Assembly: GCA_045637525.1 (NCBI GenBank) | Contig: JAZTZP010000052.1 | Location: 1 to 21,009, forward strand | Reading direction: 5' to 3' | Length of the DNA: 21,009 nt | DNA from: JAZTZP01 sp045637525 | Lineage (GTDB): Bacteria > Bacillota > Clostridia > UBA1381 | Program-made: the position numbers and the translations under genes | The notes under the pieces: model-generated | What the model was told of the DNA's origin: nothing | What the model saw: only the letters and a program-made list of their open reading frames with translations | Database searches by the model: none | In this document: positions 6,927-13,916 of the stretch, in pieces | Layout: the number at the start of each line of letters is the position of its first letter | Numbering within the stretch: the first letter of the stretch is position 1

Positions 6927-7568
6927 TCATTCGTTTGTTATACAGCTCCTAAAGCTTGTAACGATATTCATTATTCTTTCACGGTGCATTTTCATGCTGA
7001 CCTTGTTTACAACAAATCTTGCACTTAACGGACAGATTGTTTCCAAAACGTCGAGTCCGTTTTCTTTAAGAGTTTTTCCTGTTTCAACAATATCGACTAT
7101 AACATCCGAAAGTCCGACTAAAGGCGCAAGCTCCACAGAGCCGTTGAGCTTTATAAGCTCAATTGTCTGTCCTAAGTCGTCCTGGAAATATTTCTTTGCT
7201 ATTGCCGGATATTTTGAAGCAACTCTGAGGTTATTTATTTTATGAAGCTTATCCTTTAAGTCAAGTGGTCCGCACACTGCCATAGAACACGCACCGAAGC
7301 CTAAATCAATCATTTCATAGAGGTTTCTGCCTTCTTCAAGGAGCGTATCTTTGCCGACTATTCCTATATCAGCGGCGCCGTATTCAACATATGTCGGAAC
7401 ATCTGTTGCTTTTACGAGGATAAATTTCATTTTGTTTTTTTCATCTGTGAAAATGAGCTTTCTTGTTTTTTGTTTCATTTCGGAACAATCCATTCCGATT
7501 GACATAAATAAATCCATTGCAAGCTCTGCCAAACGCCCTTTTGCAAGGGCTACCGTAAGATATCTCAT
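6927..7568 (-). CDS. hisG: ATP phosphoribosyltransferase, short form (HisG)
   Basis: A 213-residue catalytic subunit for the first committed step of histidine synthesis. It has the N-terminal ALAKGRLAELAMDLF motif and the DIGIVGKDTLLE region. The C-terminal phosphate-binding loop is DVIVDIVETGKTLKENGL, binding PRPP. It ends shortly after RIMNIVTSFRS and lacks the roughly 80-residue regulatory ACT-like domain of long HisG, so by family knowledge it needs HisZ. HisZ is encoded directly upstream with a 24-nt gap. The translated start MRYLTVALAKGR matches the family. Confidence 0.97.
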   Translation of the reverse strand: MRYLTVALAKGRLAELAMDLFMSIGMDCSEMKQKTRKLIFTDEKNKMKFILVKATDVPTYVEYGAADIGIVGKDTLLEEGRNLYEMIDLGFGACSMAVCGPLDLKDKLHKINNLRVASKYPAIAKKYFQDDLGQTIELIKLNGSVELAPLVGLSDVIVDIVETGKTLKENGLDVLETICPLSARFVVNKVSMKMHRERIMNIVTSFRSCITNE

Positions 7569-7592
7569 TTATATAAAGTCCTTTCGTGATTT

Positions 7593-9008
7593 TTAGTGGT
7601 GATGGCCGCAGGTGCATTCGTGGTCGCCGTCGTGGTGATGGCCGCAGCTGCATTCATGGTCGTGATGATCGTGACCACAGTTGCAGTCGTGGTTGTGATG
7701 AGAATTACCGCAGTCGCAGTCGTCATCGTAATCATCGTAATCATCGTCATAATATCCTAAAAAATCATTAACGGTAGTTTCGGTTATTTCGTTTTTTGCA
7801 AAATCCTTTATGAGGAGAGTTCCGTCTTTAAAAACACGGATCATACAGCCCATACCGGCGGAAATTGCGTATTGTTCAGCCACTGTATAGTCGGCATCGT
7901 CTATATATTCTTCGACTAAGCAACCGTTTATACGAAGATTTACGGCTAAGTCATAGCTTAGTCCTTCGGCGTTTTCTTCTGAATATATGAGTGAAGCTGA
8001 CGGAGCGGGATGTCCGATTTCTTTCTTTGCGCTGCGAAGTGCGGTAATAAGCCTGTTTATACCCATAGCCACGCCTACGGCACCTGTGTTTTTGCCGAAC
8101 ATTCCCATAAGATTGTCGTAACGACCACCGGCACAGATGGGGAAGCCTACACCGTGAGTATAGCACTTGAATATCGAGCCTGTGTAGTAGTCTATACTCT
8201 GAAGCATTCCGAGGTCGATGGAGATGAACTTTTCAAAGCCGTGAAGACAAAGGAGTCTGTATATCTGTTTTAAGTTTTCAAGTGCATTTAAAGAGGCTTC
8301 GTTCAGTCCTTTAACCGTTGCTTTATCAAAAACCTCTTCACCGCCGAAAAGGTATGGTAAGTCTATAATAAGATTTTTTATAGAGTCGTCTATATCAAAT
8401 TTTTCGATGAGTGATTTAATTCCGACTGTGTCTTTTGAGTCTATTCTCTCACGAAGCTTTTCTATATCGCCGGCTCCGAGTCCTGCCTGTTCGGTAAGTC
8501 CGTTAAAGAACGCAACCTGACCTATTTCCATGTGAAATTCTTCTATTCCGAGAGCTAAAACTGCTTCTATTGCGGCGGAAATAACCTCGGCATCTGCTTT
8601 TGGTGAATATGAGCCTATAAGCTCTATGCCGGATTGCGTGAACTCACGCTGACGTGCGCCTTCTGTTAGCTCTGCACGGAACACGTTTCCCGTATAGCAG
8701 AAACGGAGCGGAAACTGAGCATCCTGCTCTTTTGTAGCCGCCATCCGGGCTATTGAAGTCGTTATATCGGGACGGAGTACAAGTATTCTTCCTTGTTCAT
8801 CGAAAAACTTGAACATATTTTCCTGTGAAATCTGTCCGCCGTTGCCGAGAAAACAATCATAAAATTCAAAGGTCGGGGTTTCGGTTTCTTTGTAACCCAT
8901 AGAAGTAAAAACCGACCATATTGCAGATTCTATATCCTTCTTTCTTCCGCATTCGTCCGGAAGAATATCGCTTACGCCCTCAGGCGTATGAAGTTTCCAG
9001 TCTGACAT
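7593..9008 (-). CDS. hisZ: ATP phosphoribosyltransferase regulatory subunit HisZ with Cys/His-rich C-terminal tail
   Basis: A 471-residue HisRS-like protein. LRPDITTSIAR stands where histidyl-tRNA synthetases carry their LRPE motif, and GRYDNL is retained. This, plus the adjacent short HisG, identifies it as HisZ, the allosteric subunit that senses histidine. The core ends near residue 418. It is followed by an acidic Tyr/Asp stretch (419-430) and a 41-residue tail (431-471) with four CxCG units: CDCG, CNCG, CSCG and CTCG, each followed by His clusters. I count 8 Cys and 14 His. HisZ proteins are usually about 380-430 residues, so the tail is extra. It looks metal-binding (inference). The ribosome binding site AGGAGG is strong, 9 nt before the ATG, and the gene lies 19 nt after the glycosyltransferase. 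Confidence 0.93.
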   Translation of the reverse strand: MSDWKLHTPEGVSDILPDECGRKKDIESAIWSVFTSMGYKETETPTFEFYDCFLGNGGQISQENMFKFFDEQGRILVLRPDITTSIARMAATKEQDAQFPLRFCYTGNVFRAELTEGARQREFTQSGIELIGSYSPKADAEVISAAIEAVLALGIEEFHMEIGQVAFFNGLTEQAGLGAGDIEKLRERIDSKDTVGIKSLIEKFDIDDSIKNLIIDLPYLFGGEEVFDKATVKGLNEASLNALENLKQIYRLLCLHGFEKFISIDLGMLQSIDYYTGSIFKCYTHGVGFPICAGGRYDNLMGMFGKNTGAVGVAMGINRLITALRSAKKEIGHPAPSASLIYSEENAEGLSYDLAVNLRINGCLVEEYIDDADYTVAEQYAISAGMGCMIRVFKDGTLLIKDFAKNEITETTVNDFLGYYDDDYDDYDDDCDCGNSHHNHDCNCGHDHHDHECSCGHHHDGDHECTCGHHH

Positions 9009-9027
9009 AAAACATATCCTCCTAAAA

Positions 9028-10299
9028 TCAGCTGTTTTGTGCGCCCTCTAATTCCTCGATAGAAAGAGAACGTGTGTGTTTTGTATGACACCAGTCTGTT
9101 TTGTTTTTATCAATCATTCCCTGTATGGTTATCGGGATCCATGTGAAGTTATATATTAAATAGGTTATATATGCCCAAAGGTATTTCAGATTGAATTTCT
9201 TTCGCTCTATTGTTACAACAAGCGGCAGATAAAGCATCTGAAGTGTTATTATAATGTTAAAGATTATCGGATTATCAAATATGTATGATACCTGAACAAA
9301 TCCGAGATTTCCGTCCGGATGGAAAGACTGTGCATAGCTGAAAAACAGTATTACTGCCATTGCAAGTATGCGTATCGGCTGAACGAGATATATCGCACAG
9401 TCGAAAGGTGCGAGCTTCTTCTCACGGAAAGCTTTTTTTATAAGCTTAAAGAAGAAACGTGAAGCAACGTCACAATGTCCTTGCATCCATCTTTTTCGCT
9501 GACGCCATGACTGCATGAGCTTAAGCGGTTTTTCATCGTATATCTTTGCATCGTTTGCCCATGCGACACGCTGATTGCAAAGGGCGAGCTTCATTGTAAA
9601 TTCCATGTCCTCTGTAAGACAAGTAGCGCCCCAGCCGAGCTCTTTTAAGGTATCTGTTGCTATTATAAAGCCTGTTCCGCTGAGCTGACAGCAAAGTGAC
9701 AGTCTGTAACGAGCCATCTGGAAGGTACGGCTTATAGACCAGAAGCTTAAAGAATATGCACTTGTTATCCATGAATCAAACGGATTTTTGCTGTCTACAT
9801 ACCCTTGTACAACCTTATAGCCTCTGTTTGCCTGTGTATTCATGGCTTTAAGATAGTTTTTGTCTATGAGGTTGTCGGCGTCGAATATTGAAATGTAGTC
9901 GTATTTTTTATCCATTGCGAATATTTTTTCAAACATCCACTCAAGTGCATGGCCTTTACCTCTTTTGTCGGGAACGTTACGCTCATAAACCAGTGCACCG
10001 GCTTTTCTTGCAACTTCGGCTGTATTATCCGTACAATTGTCGGCGATTATGAATATGTCATAAGCCTCACGCGGATAGTCGAGCTGCTGCATGGAACGTA
10101 TGAGGTTTTCAATTACATCCTGTTCATCATGAGCTGATGTGATGAGTGCAAATTTATTTATTTTATTGCTTCGTATTTTATTAACATCCTTTATCGGAAT
10201 AAAACCGAATAAGCCGACGATAACGTAATAAACCCCGATTGATAATGAAAAAATCTGAATTATAATGCTTATAATCATCAATACCATTTGTCCGTTCAT
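9028..10299 (-). CDS. Membrane glycosyltransferase family 2
   Basis: A 423-residue processive-type GT2 enzyme. One N-terminal membrane helix (about residues 7-33) precedes the cytosolic GT-A domain. That domain carries DNCTDNT, the nucleotide-sugar/metal motif DAD (140-142), the catalytic-base motif TED (229-231) and QRKRW (267-271), the QxxRW signature of cellulose/hyaluronan/PNAG-type synthases. Three or so further helices follow (about 302-400). It would extend or transfer a sugar on the inner face of the membrane. The acceptor and sugar are unknown. It is the first gene of the run that continues into hisZ, with a GGAAAGG ribosome binding site and its own promoter upstream. Co-transcription with histidine genes is odd and probably organisational. 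Confidence 0.9.
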   Translation of the reverse strand: MNGQMVLMIISIIIQIFSLSIGVYYVIVGLFGFIPIKDVNKIRSNKINKFALITSAHDEQDVIENLIRSMQQLDYPREAYDIFIIADNCTDNTAEVARKAGALVYERNVPDKRGKGHALEWMFEKIFAMDKKYDYISIFDADNLIDKNYLKAMNTQANRGYKVVQGYVDSKNPFDSWITSAYSLSFWSISRTFQMARYRLSLCCQLSGTGFIIATDTLKELGWGATCLTEDMEFTMKLALCNQRVAWANDAKIYDEKPLKLMQSWRQRKRWMQGHCDVASRFFFKLIKKAFREKKLAPFDCAIYLVQPIRILAMAVILFFSYAQSFHPDGNLGFVQVSYIFDNPIIFNIIITLQMLYLPLVVTIERKKFNLKYLWAYITYLIYNFTWIPITIQGMIDKNKTDWCHTKHTRSLSIEELEGAQNS

Positions 10300-10326
10300 T
10301 TTTTAAAATTCCTTTCCCTTTCATTG

Positions 10327-10345
10327 TAATTGCTTTTGGCAATTA
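10327..10345 (-). other. Leader hairpin upstream of the glycosyltransferase gene
   Basis: TAATTGC (10327-10333) and GCAATTA (10339-10345) form a 7-bp stem with a 5-nt loop in the untranslated leader, about 20 nt before the ribosome binding site. No histidine-rich leader peptide or T-box was recognised in this leader. Confidence 0.35.
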
Positions 10346-10399
10346 TTTGTTCTGATACAAATTTTTTATTCATGTACAGCACACACTGATACAGTATAT

Positions 10400-10428
10400 A
10401 TTTTACTATTAATCCGTGTAAAAATCAA
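10400..10428 (-). promoter_or_regulatory. Sigma-A promoter for the glycosyltransferase-his run
   Basis: On the minus strand: TTGATT at 10428-10423, 17-nt spacer, TAAAAT at 10405-10400. The predicted leader is about 95 nt. An overlapping TATACT further downstream is an alternative -10. Confidence 0.55.
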
Positions 10429-10555
10429 TGTATTTTGGAACGAATTGTGAAAAATATACAAAAACTTTTTTTAAAAAGCGGATAAATGAACAAAATGCTG
10501 TTATTTTAAGCGGAAAATCTATAAAAAAATTCATAATATGTTTACATGACGGGTA

Positions 10556-10585
10556 TTGACGAAAGACGGTAAAATATGCTACAAT
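10556..10585 (+). promoter_or_regulatory. Sigma-A promoter for the MATE gene
   Basis: TTGACG (10556-10561), 18-nt spacer, TACAAT (10580-10585), about 50 nt before the ATG at 10634. The rest of the 10300-10633 gap holds the divergent his promoter and nothing else recognised. Confidence 0.68.
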
Positions 10586-10633
10586 TATATTTGAAAAAAT
10601 TCAGCAGATGTTGTGGGGGATGATTACATAAAA

Positions 10634-12013
10634 ATGAGCAGTGACACACAAATCAGAGACTTTACACAGGGTAACATAACAAAACAGCTGGTTTCTTTTG
10701 CATGGCCGCTTCTTTTGTCAAATCTGTTGCAGGTAGTGTACAGTATGGTGGATATGATTATAGTCGGGAATGTTCTCGGAAAGACCGGCACATCGGCTGT
10801 TACGGTAGGCGGAGATGTTACAAATCTTCTTACGTTTGTAGGAATAGGGTTTTCAAGTGCAGGACAGGTTCTGATTGCAAGGTATATAGGCGCAAGAGAG
10901 AAAAACAAGATAGGAAAATTTGTAGGGACAATGAGTTCTTTTTTGTTTGTGTGCGCGGTTGTTATAAGCGCAGTTGCACTTATATTCCAAAATCCGCTGT
11001 TAACGCTCATGAACACTCCGGCAGAAGCTTATGGCGGAGCGGCGGCGTATTCGGCGATTTGCATGGCAGGGCTTGTATTTATATACGGATATAACGTTGT
11101 TAGCGCAATACTGAGAGGCATGGGGGACTCGAAGCATCCGCTTATATTTATCGGCATAGCTGTGGCTTTAAATCTTATTCTTGATATTTTGTTTGTTATC
11201 GGTCTTGGTACAGGGGCGAGCGGTGCTGCGCTTGCTACGGTTATAAGTCAGGCGGTAAGCTTTATTTCCTGTGCTGTTTTTCTTGCAAAAAACAGGGAGA
11301 GGTTTGAGCTTTCTGTGAAATTTTATGATTTTATTCATTGGGATATGGGGATGCTGGCGGATTTTGTTAAGCTCGGCATGCCTATGGCGATTAAGTTTGC
11401 TTCTGTTCAGGTGTCGAAGCTGTTTGTAAATTCATGGATCAATTCCTATGGTATTGCGGTATCGGCTTTTGCAGGAATTGCAAACAAGCTTGCGGCGGTA
11501 GTAAACCTTTTCTCAAATGCAATGAATACGGCCGGTTCTACTATGGTAGGACAAAACCTCGTTGCGGGTGAGTTTGGACGTGTGAACAAAATTCTTAAAA
11601 ATCTTCTCATAATAACTATGGCTCTTTCGATTTTGTTTTCTGTTGCGATTGTCCTTTTCCCGGAGGAGATATTCGGGATTTTTACGGGAGCGGAGGATGC
11701 GGATGTTATTTTGCTTGCAAAAGGATATGTGCCTATTGCTATACTGATGTTTTTTGCAAGCTCGCTCAGGGCTGTAATGAACGCTTTGATAAACGGAAGC
11801 GGAAATGTTCGGATAAACTTCCTTACTGCAATACTCGACGGCATTGTTTTAAGAATAGGGCTTGCGCTTTTATTCGGGCTTGTGCTTGACATGAAGCACA
11901 CCGGATTCTGGCTCGGAGACGCACTTGCCGGCTTTACCCCGTTCTGGCTCGGTCTTATATTCTATCTTGGCGGAAATTGGAAGAAATGCAAGAAAGCAGA
12001 TATAAAGAATTAG
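10634..12013 (+). CDS. MATE-family multidrug/metabolite exporter
   Basis: A 459-residue polytopic protein with about twelve membrane helices in two six-helix halves. The N-terminal region (TQGNITKQLVSFAWPLLLSNLL, then VDMIIVGNVLG) is characteristic of MATE proteins, which exchange cations or drugs for Na+ or H+. Repeats of the MATE pattern appear in the second half (GMPMAIKFASVQVSKLFVNSW, and FAGIANKLAAVV). The start is placed at the ATG 10634 with GGGGGA 13 nt upstream, a somewhat long spacing. The in-frame GTG at 10613 has no ribosome binding site of its own. The substrate cannot be inferred. It is followed by an independently promoted gene. Confidence 0.93.
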   Translation: MSSDTQIRDFTQGNITKQLVSFAWPLLLSNLLQVVYSMVDMIIVGNVLGKTGTSAVTVGGDVTNLLTFVGIGFSSAGQVLIARYIGAREKNKIGKFVGTMSSFLFVCAVVISAVALIFQNPLLTLMNTPAEAYGGAAAYSAICMAGLVFIYGYNVVSAILRGMGDSKHPLIFIGIAVALNLILDILFVIGLGTGASGAALATVISQAVSFISCAVFLAKNRERFELSVKFYDFIHWDMGMLADFVKLGMPMAIKFASVQVSKLFVNSWINSYGIAVSAFAGIANKLAAVVNLFSNAMNTAGSTMVGQNLVAGEFGRVNKILKNLLIITMALSILFSVAIVLFPEEIFGIFTGAEDADVILLAKGYVPIAILMFFASSLRAVMNALINGSGNVRINFLTAILDGIVLRIGLALLFGLVLDMKHTGFWLGDALAGFTPFWLGLIFYLGGNWKKCKKADIKN

Positions 12014-12041
12014 TTTTATTGGATAAAGTTTTAAAAAACAT

Positions 12042-12070
12042 TTGACATTTCGGAAAAAATAGTGTATAAT
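12042..12070 (+). promoter_or_regulatory. Full-consensus sigma-A promoter
   Basis: TTGACA (12042-12047), 17-nt spacer, TATAAT (12065-12070): both hexamers are perfect. Transcription would begin near 12077 and drive the small membrane protein and ricT. Confidence 0.9.
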
Positions 12071-12115
12071 GGAATGTGAATGTGTATAGCTCTTGAAAGG
12101 GAGGCGCAATACGGA

Positions 12116-12571
12116 TTGAATTATACTAAAAAAGCAGGTACTAAAGAGTTTTTTATTGCACTTGCAGTTATTGCTCTTATCGGTACTGTCGGTTCATATA
12201 TAAGATATGTGTTGCCGGCGTATAAGGTTTTCGGACATATAGCCGGAATTGCAGCTATGGTTTGTTACGGATATTTTGTTCTTATAAGATACTGTGCTGT
12301 TTATACATATTATATTGGTGAGGATTATATAAGGATAACAAGGCAGGTAGGTACGAGGCCGTCGGAGGTTCAATATTCTTTCACGAATATATACAAGGTG
12401 TCGGGAAACAGACCGGACGGTGTTAAGATAAAAAATTACACACGTTTTGTATTAAGGGCAAAAAATGCTGTATATATAATTCCAAAATCTGATAAGGCTA
12501 CGGCTGTTATGATTGAGGATGATGAGAATAAAAGTATTCTTGTGTCTTTGAGAAAAAAGGCGGTAAAATAG
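12116..12571 (+). CDS. Small membrane protein with two helices and a PH-like tail
   Basis: A 151-residue protein if read from TTG 12116. Two adjacent helices (about residues 12-34 and 40-58) are followed by a soluble domain with a beta-strand pattern (YTYYIGEDYIRITRQVG, VYIIPKS) that resembles bacterial PH-like domains. That resemblance is inference. The TTG is preferred because AGGGAGG lies 11 nt ahead of it. The upstream in-frame ATG at 12080 falls only about 3 nt after the predicted transcription start and has no ribosome binding site. It lies 27 nt upstream of ricT and is probably co-transcribed with it. No specific function is recognised. Confidence 0.75.
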   Translation: MNYTKKAGTKEFFIALAVIALIGTVGSYIRYVLPAYKVFGHIAGIAAMVCYGYFVLIRYCAVYTYYIGEDYIRITRQVGTRPSEVQYSFTNIYKVSGNRPDGVKIKNYTRFVLRAKNAVYIIPKSDKATAVMIEDDENKSILVSLRKKAVK

Positions 12572-12598
12572 ACAATTGCGAAAGGAAAGGTTTCGGGA

Positions 12599-13474
12599 AT
12601 GGCAAAGGTTATAGGAGTAAGATTTAAGCCGGCAGGCAAAATATATTATTTTTCACCGGTTGAATTTGAGATAAAAAATGGTGACAGAGTAATAGTTGAA
12701 ACAAGCCGTGGAATCGAGTTTGGCGAGGTTGTTATTGCACCTAAGGAGATAAGCGATAAGGAAATAATAAAGCCGCTTAAAGATGTTATGCGACTTGCGA
12801 CCGAAGAAGATATAAAAAGGCATGACGACAATAAATTAAAAGAAAAAAATGCTTTGGAGGTTTGCCGTAAGAAGATTGAAAAGCACGGGCTTGAAATGAA
12901 TCTTGTGGACGCTGAGTATACGTTTGACGGGAGCAAGGTGTTGTTTTACTTTACCGCTGAGGGAAGAATTGATTTCCGTGAGCTTGTAAAGGATCTGGCT
13001 ACCGTATTCAAGACAAGAATAGAGCTTCGTCAGATTGGCGTTCGTGATGAGTCGAAGATGATAGGCAGTATCGGCGTTTGCGGAAGAAATATCTGCTGTA
13101 ATCAGTTTTTGGGCGATTTTATTCCGGTGTCTATAAAGATGGCAAAGGAGCAGGGGCTGAGCCTTAACCCGAGTAAAATATCCGGAATATGCGGTAGACT
13201 TATGTGTTGTCTTAAGTATGAACAGAGCGCATATGAGGAAATGCTCAGATACACACCTCATACCGGAGCTTTGGTGAAAACGCCTGACGGTGAGGGAACT
13301 GTGGAATATGTTAACATTTTAAAGGGCCTTATAAAGGTGAGAGTGGAACAAAACGGTGAGCAAATTATAAAAGAGTTCAATGTAGCTGATATAAAGATTA
13401 TAAAAAATGTGCGAAATTCACAAAAAGATGAAGAAATTGATGAAGAAGTTTTAAAAAGACTTGAAGATAATTAA
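12599..13474 (+). CDS. ricT: PSP1-domain protein RicT (YaaT)
   Basis: A 291-residue PSP1 protein. The N-terminal VIGVRFKPAGKIYYF and GDRVIVETSRGIEFGEVV motifs are typical. Two cysteine motifs, CGRNICC (Cys161, 166, 167) and CGRLMCC (Cys198, 203, 204), are conserved. In Bacillus subtilis, RicT forms a Y-complex with RicA and RicF that carries [4Fe-4S] clusters and directs RNase Y mRNA processing and development. The same role is inferred here. The partners are not in the window. The C-terminal tail after about 230 includes a beta-rich GEGTVEYVNILKGLIKVRVE segment and an acidic end. Ribosome binding site AAAGGAAAGG precedes the ATG. Confidence 0.94.
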   Translation: MAKVIGVRFKPAGKIYYFSPVEFEIKNGDRVIVETSRGIEFGEVVIAPKEISDKEIIKPLKDVMRLATEEDIKRHDDNKLKEKNALEVCRKKIEKHGLEMNLVDAEYTFDGSKVLFYFTAEGRIDFRELVKDLATVFKTRIELRQIGVRDESKMIGSIGVCGRNICCNQFLGDFIPVSIKMAKEQGLSLNPSKISGICGRLMCCLKYEQSAYEEMLRYTPHTGALVKTPDGEGTVEYVNILKGLIKVRVEQNGEQIIKEFNVADIKIIKNVRNSQKDEEIDEEVLKRLEDN

Positions 13475-13489
13475 ATTTTGTGTTATAAT
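13461..13489 (+). promoter_or_regulatory. Sigma-A promoter for the ferredoxin, inside the ricT 3' end
   Basis: TTGAAG (13461-13466), 17-nt spacer, TATAAT (13484-13489). The -35 overlaps the last codons of ricT. It gives the ferredoxin its own transcript with a leader of about 85 nt. Confidence 0.75.
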
Positions 13490-13494
13490 GTTTG

Positions 13495-13533
13495 CGTAAC
13501 CTCCGTAAGGGAATTCTCTTTGCGGGTTATTGA
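13495..13533 (+). promoter_or_regulatory. Stem-loop in the ferredoxin leader
   Basis: AAC pairs with GTT at the base, then after a CT bulge CCGTAAGG pairs with TCTTTGCGG (with G-T pairs) around an AATT loop. It sits at the 5' end of the predicted mRNA, where it may stabilise the transcript. Regulation is possible but not shown. Confidence 0.45.
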
Positions 13534-13581
13534 TTTAATTTCGGATGGGTTTACTGTCTTTTAAGGGGAGGTGTTCTTGAG

Positions 13582-13752
13582 ATGGCTTACAAAATTACAG
13601 ATGCTTGCATTTCTTGCGGTGCTTGTGTTGACGCATGTCCTGTCAGCTGCATAAGCGAAGGCGATGCAGCTTACGTTATAGAAGCAGACGCTTGTATTTC
13701 TTGCGGATCTTGCGCGGGTGTATGTCCGGTTGAAGCTCCTGTTGAGGAATAA
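13582..13752 (+). CDS. 2[4Fe-4S] ferredoxin
   Basis: A 56-residue clostridial-type ferredoxin. Two CxxCxxCxxxCP motifs are present, CISCGACVDACP near residues 9-20 and CISCGSCAGVCP near residues 38-49, each giving the four ligands pattern for one cubane cluster. The start ATG has a strong AGGGGAGG ribosome binding site, and the gene has its own promoter and terminator. It is a low-potential electron carrier. By knowledge of clostridial metabolism it would serve pyruvate:ferredoxin oxidoreductase, hydrogenase or radical-SAM reduction. Supplying electrons to the nearby glycyl radical activase is possible but unproven. Confidence 0.96.
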   Translation: MAYKITDACISCGACVDACPVSCISEGDAAYVIEADACISCGSCAGVCPVEAPVEE

Positions 13753-13764
13753 TCAGAGAAAATG

Positions 13765-13792
13765 AAAAGATCCCGGTTTCGGGGTCTTTTTC
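13765..13792 (+). terminator. Intrinsic terminator after the ferredoxin
   Basis: AAAAGATCCC pairs with GGGGTCTTTT (one T-G wobble) around a short loop, and the run of T at 13787-13791 follows directly. It lies 12 nt after the stop codon. Confidence 0.88.
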
Positions 13793-13816
13793 AGTTTTTA
13801 GCCGGTTTTTTACTAA

Positions 13817-13860
13817 AAGCCCGGATGTGTAGTTTGATTTTTGATTGCACATCCGGGCTT
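13817..13860. repeat. Perfect 13-bp inverted repeat in the intergenic region
   Basis: AAGCCCGGATGTG (13817-13829) and CACATCCGGGCTT (13848-13860) with an 18-nt AT-rich loop. It has no strong T-run. It may be a second, backup terminator or a repeat hairpin. Confidence 0.6.
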
Positions 13861-13876
13861 GATTTGTATTATGTTA

Positions 13877-13900
13877 TACGGTTTTTGAATGGGTGAATAA
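13877..13900. repeat. Outer-flank motif shared with the element at 1075-1378
   Basis: ACGGTTTTTGAATGGGTGAA here corresponds to the reverse complement of about 1355-1376 with only a few differences. It lies about 16 nt outside the left terminus of the large element, as its counterpart lies about 12 nt outside the right terminus of the smaller one. Confidence 0.6.
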
Positions 13901-13916
13901 ATCGTTAACAAGAAGA

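Noticed and set aside
7565..7771. ORFs of repetitive Thr/Ile or Arg/His composition around the hisZ 3' end
   Set aside because: They are other-frame readings of the Cys/His-coding repeats in the hisZ tail.
7593..9008. Histidyl-tRNA synthetase (hisS)
   Set aside because: The motif LRPDITTSIAR replaces the synthetase LRPE motif, and it lies next to a short HisG that needs HisZ.
10300..10399. T-box or histidine attenuator leader upstream of the his run
   Set aside because: No T-box sequence, His-codon-rich leader peptide or terminator/antiterminator pair was recognised. Only one small stem is present.
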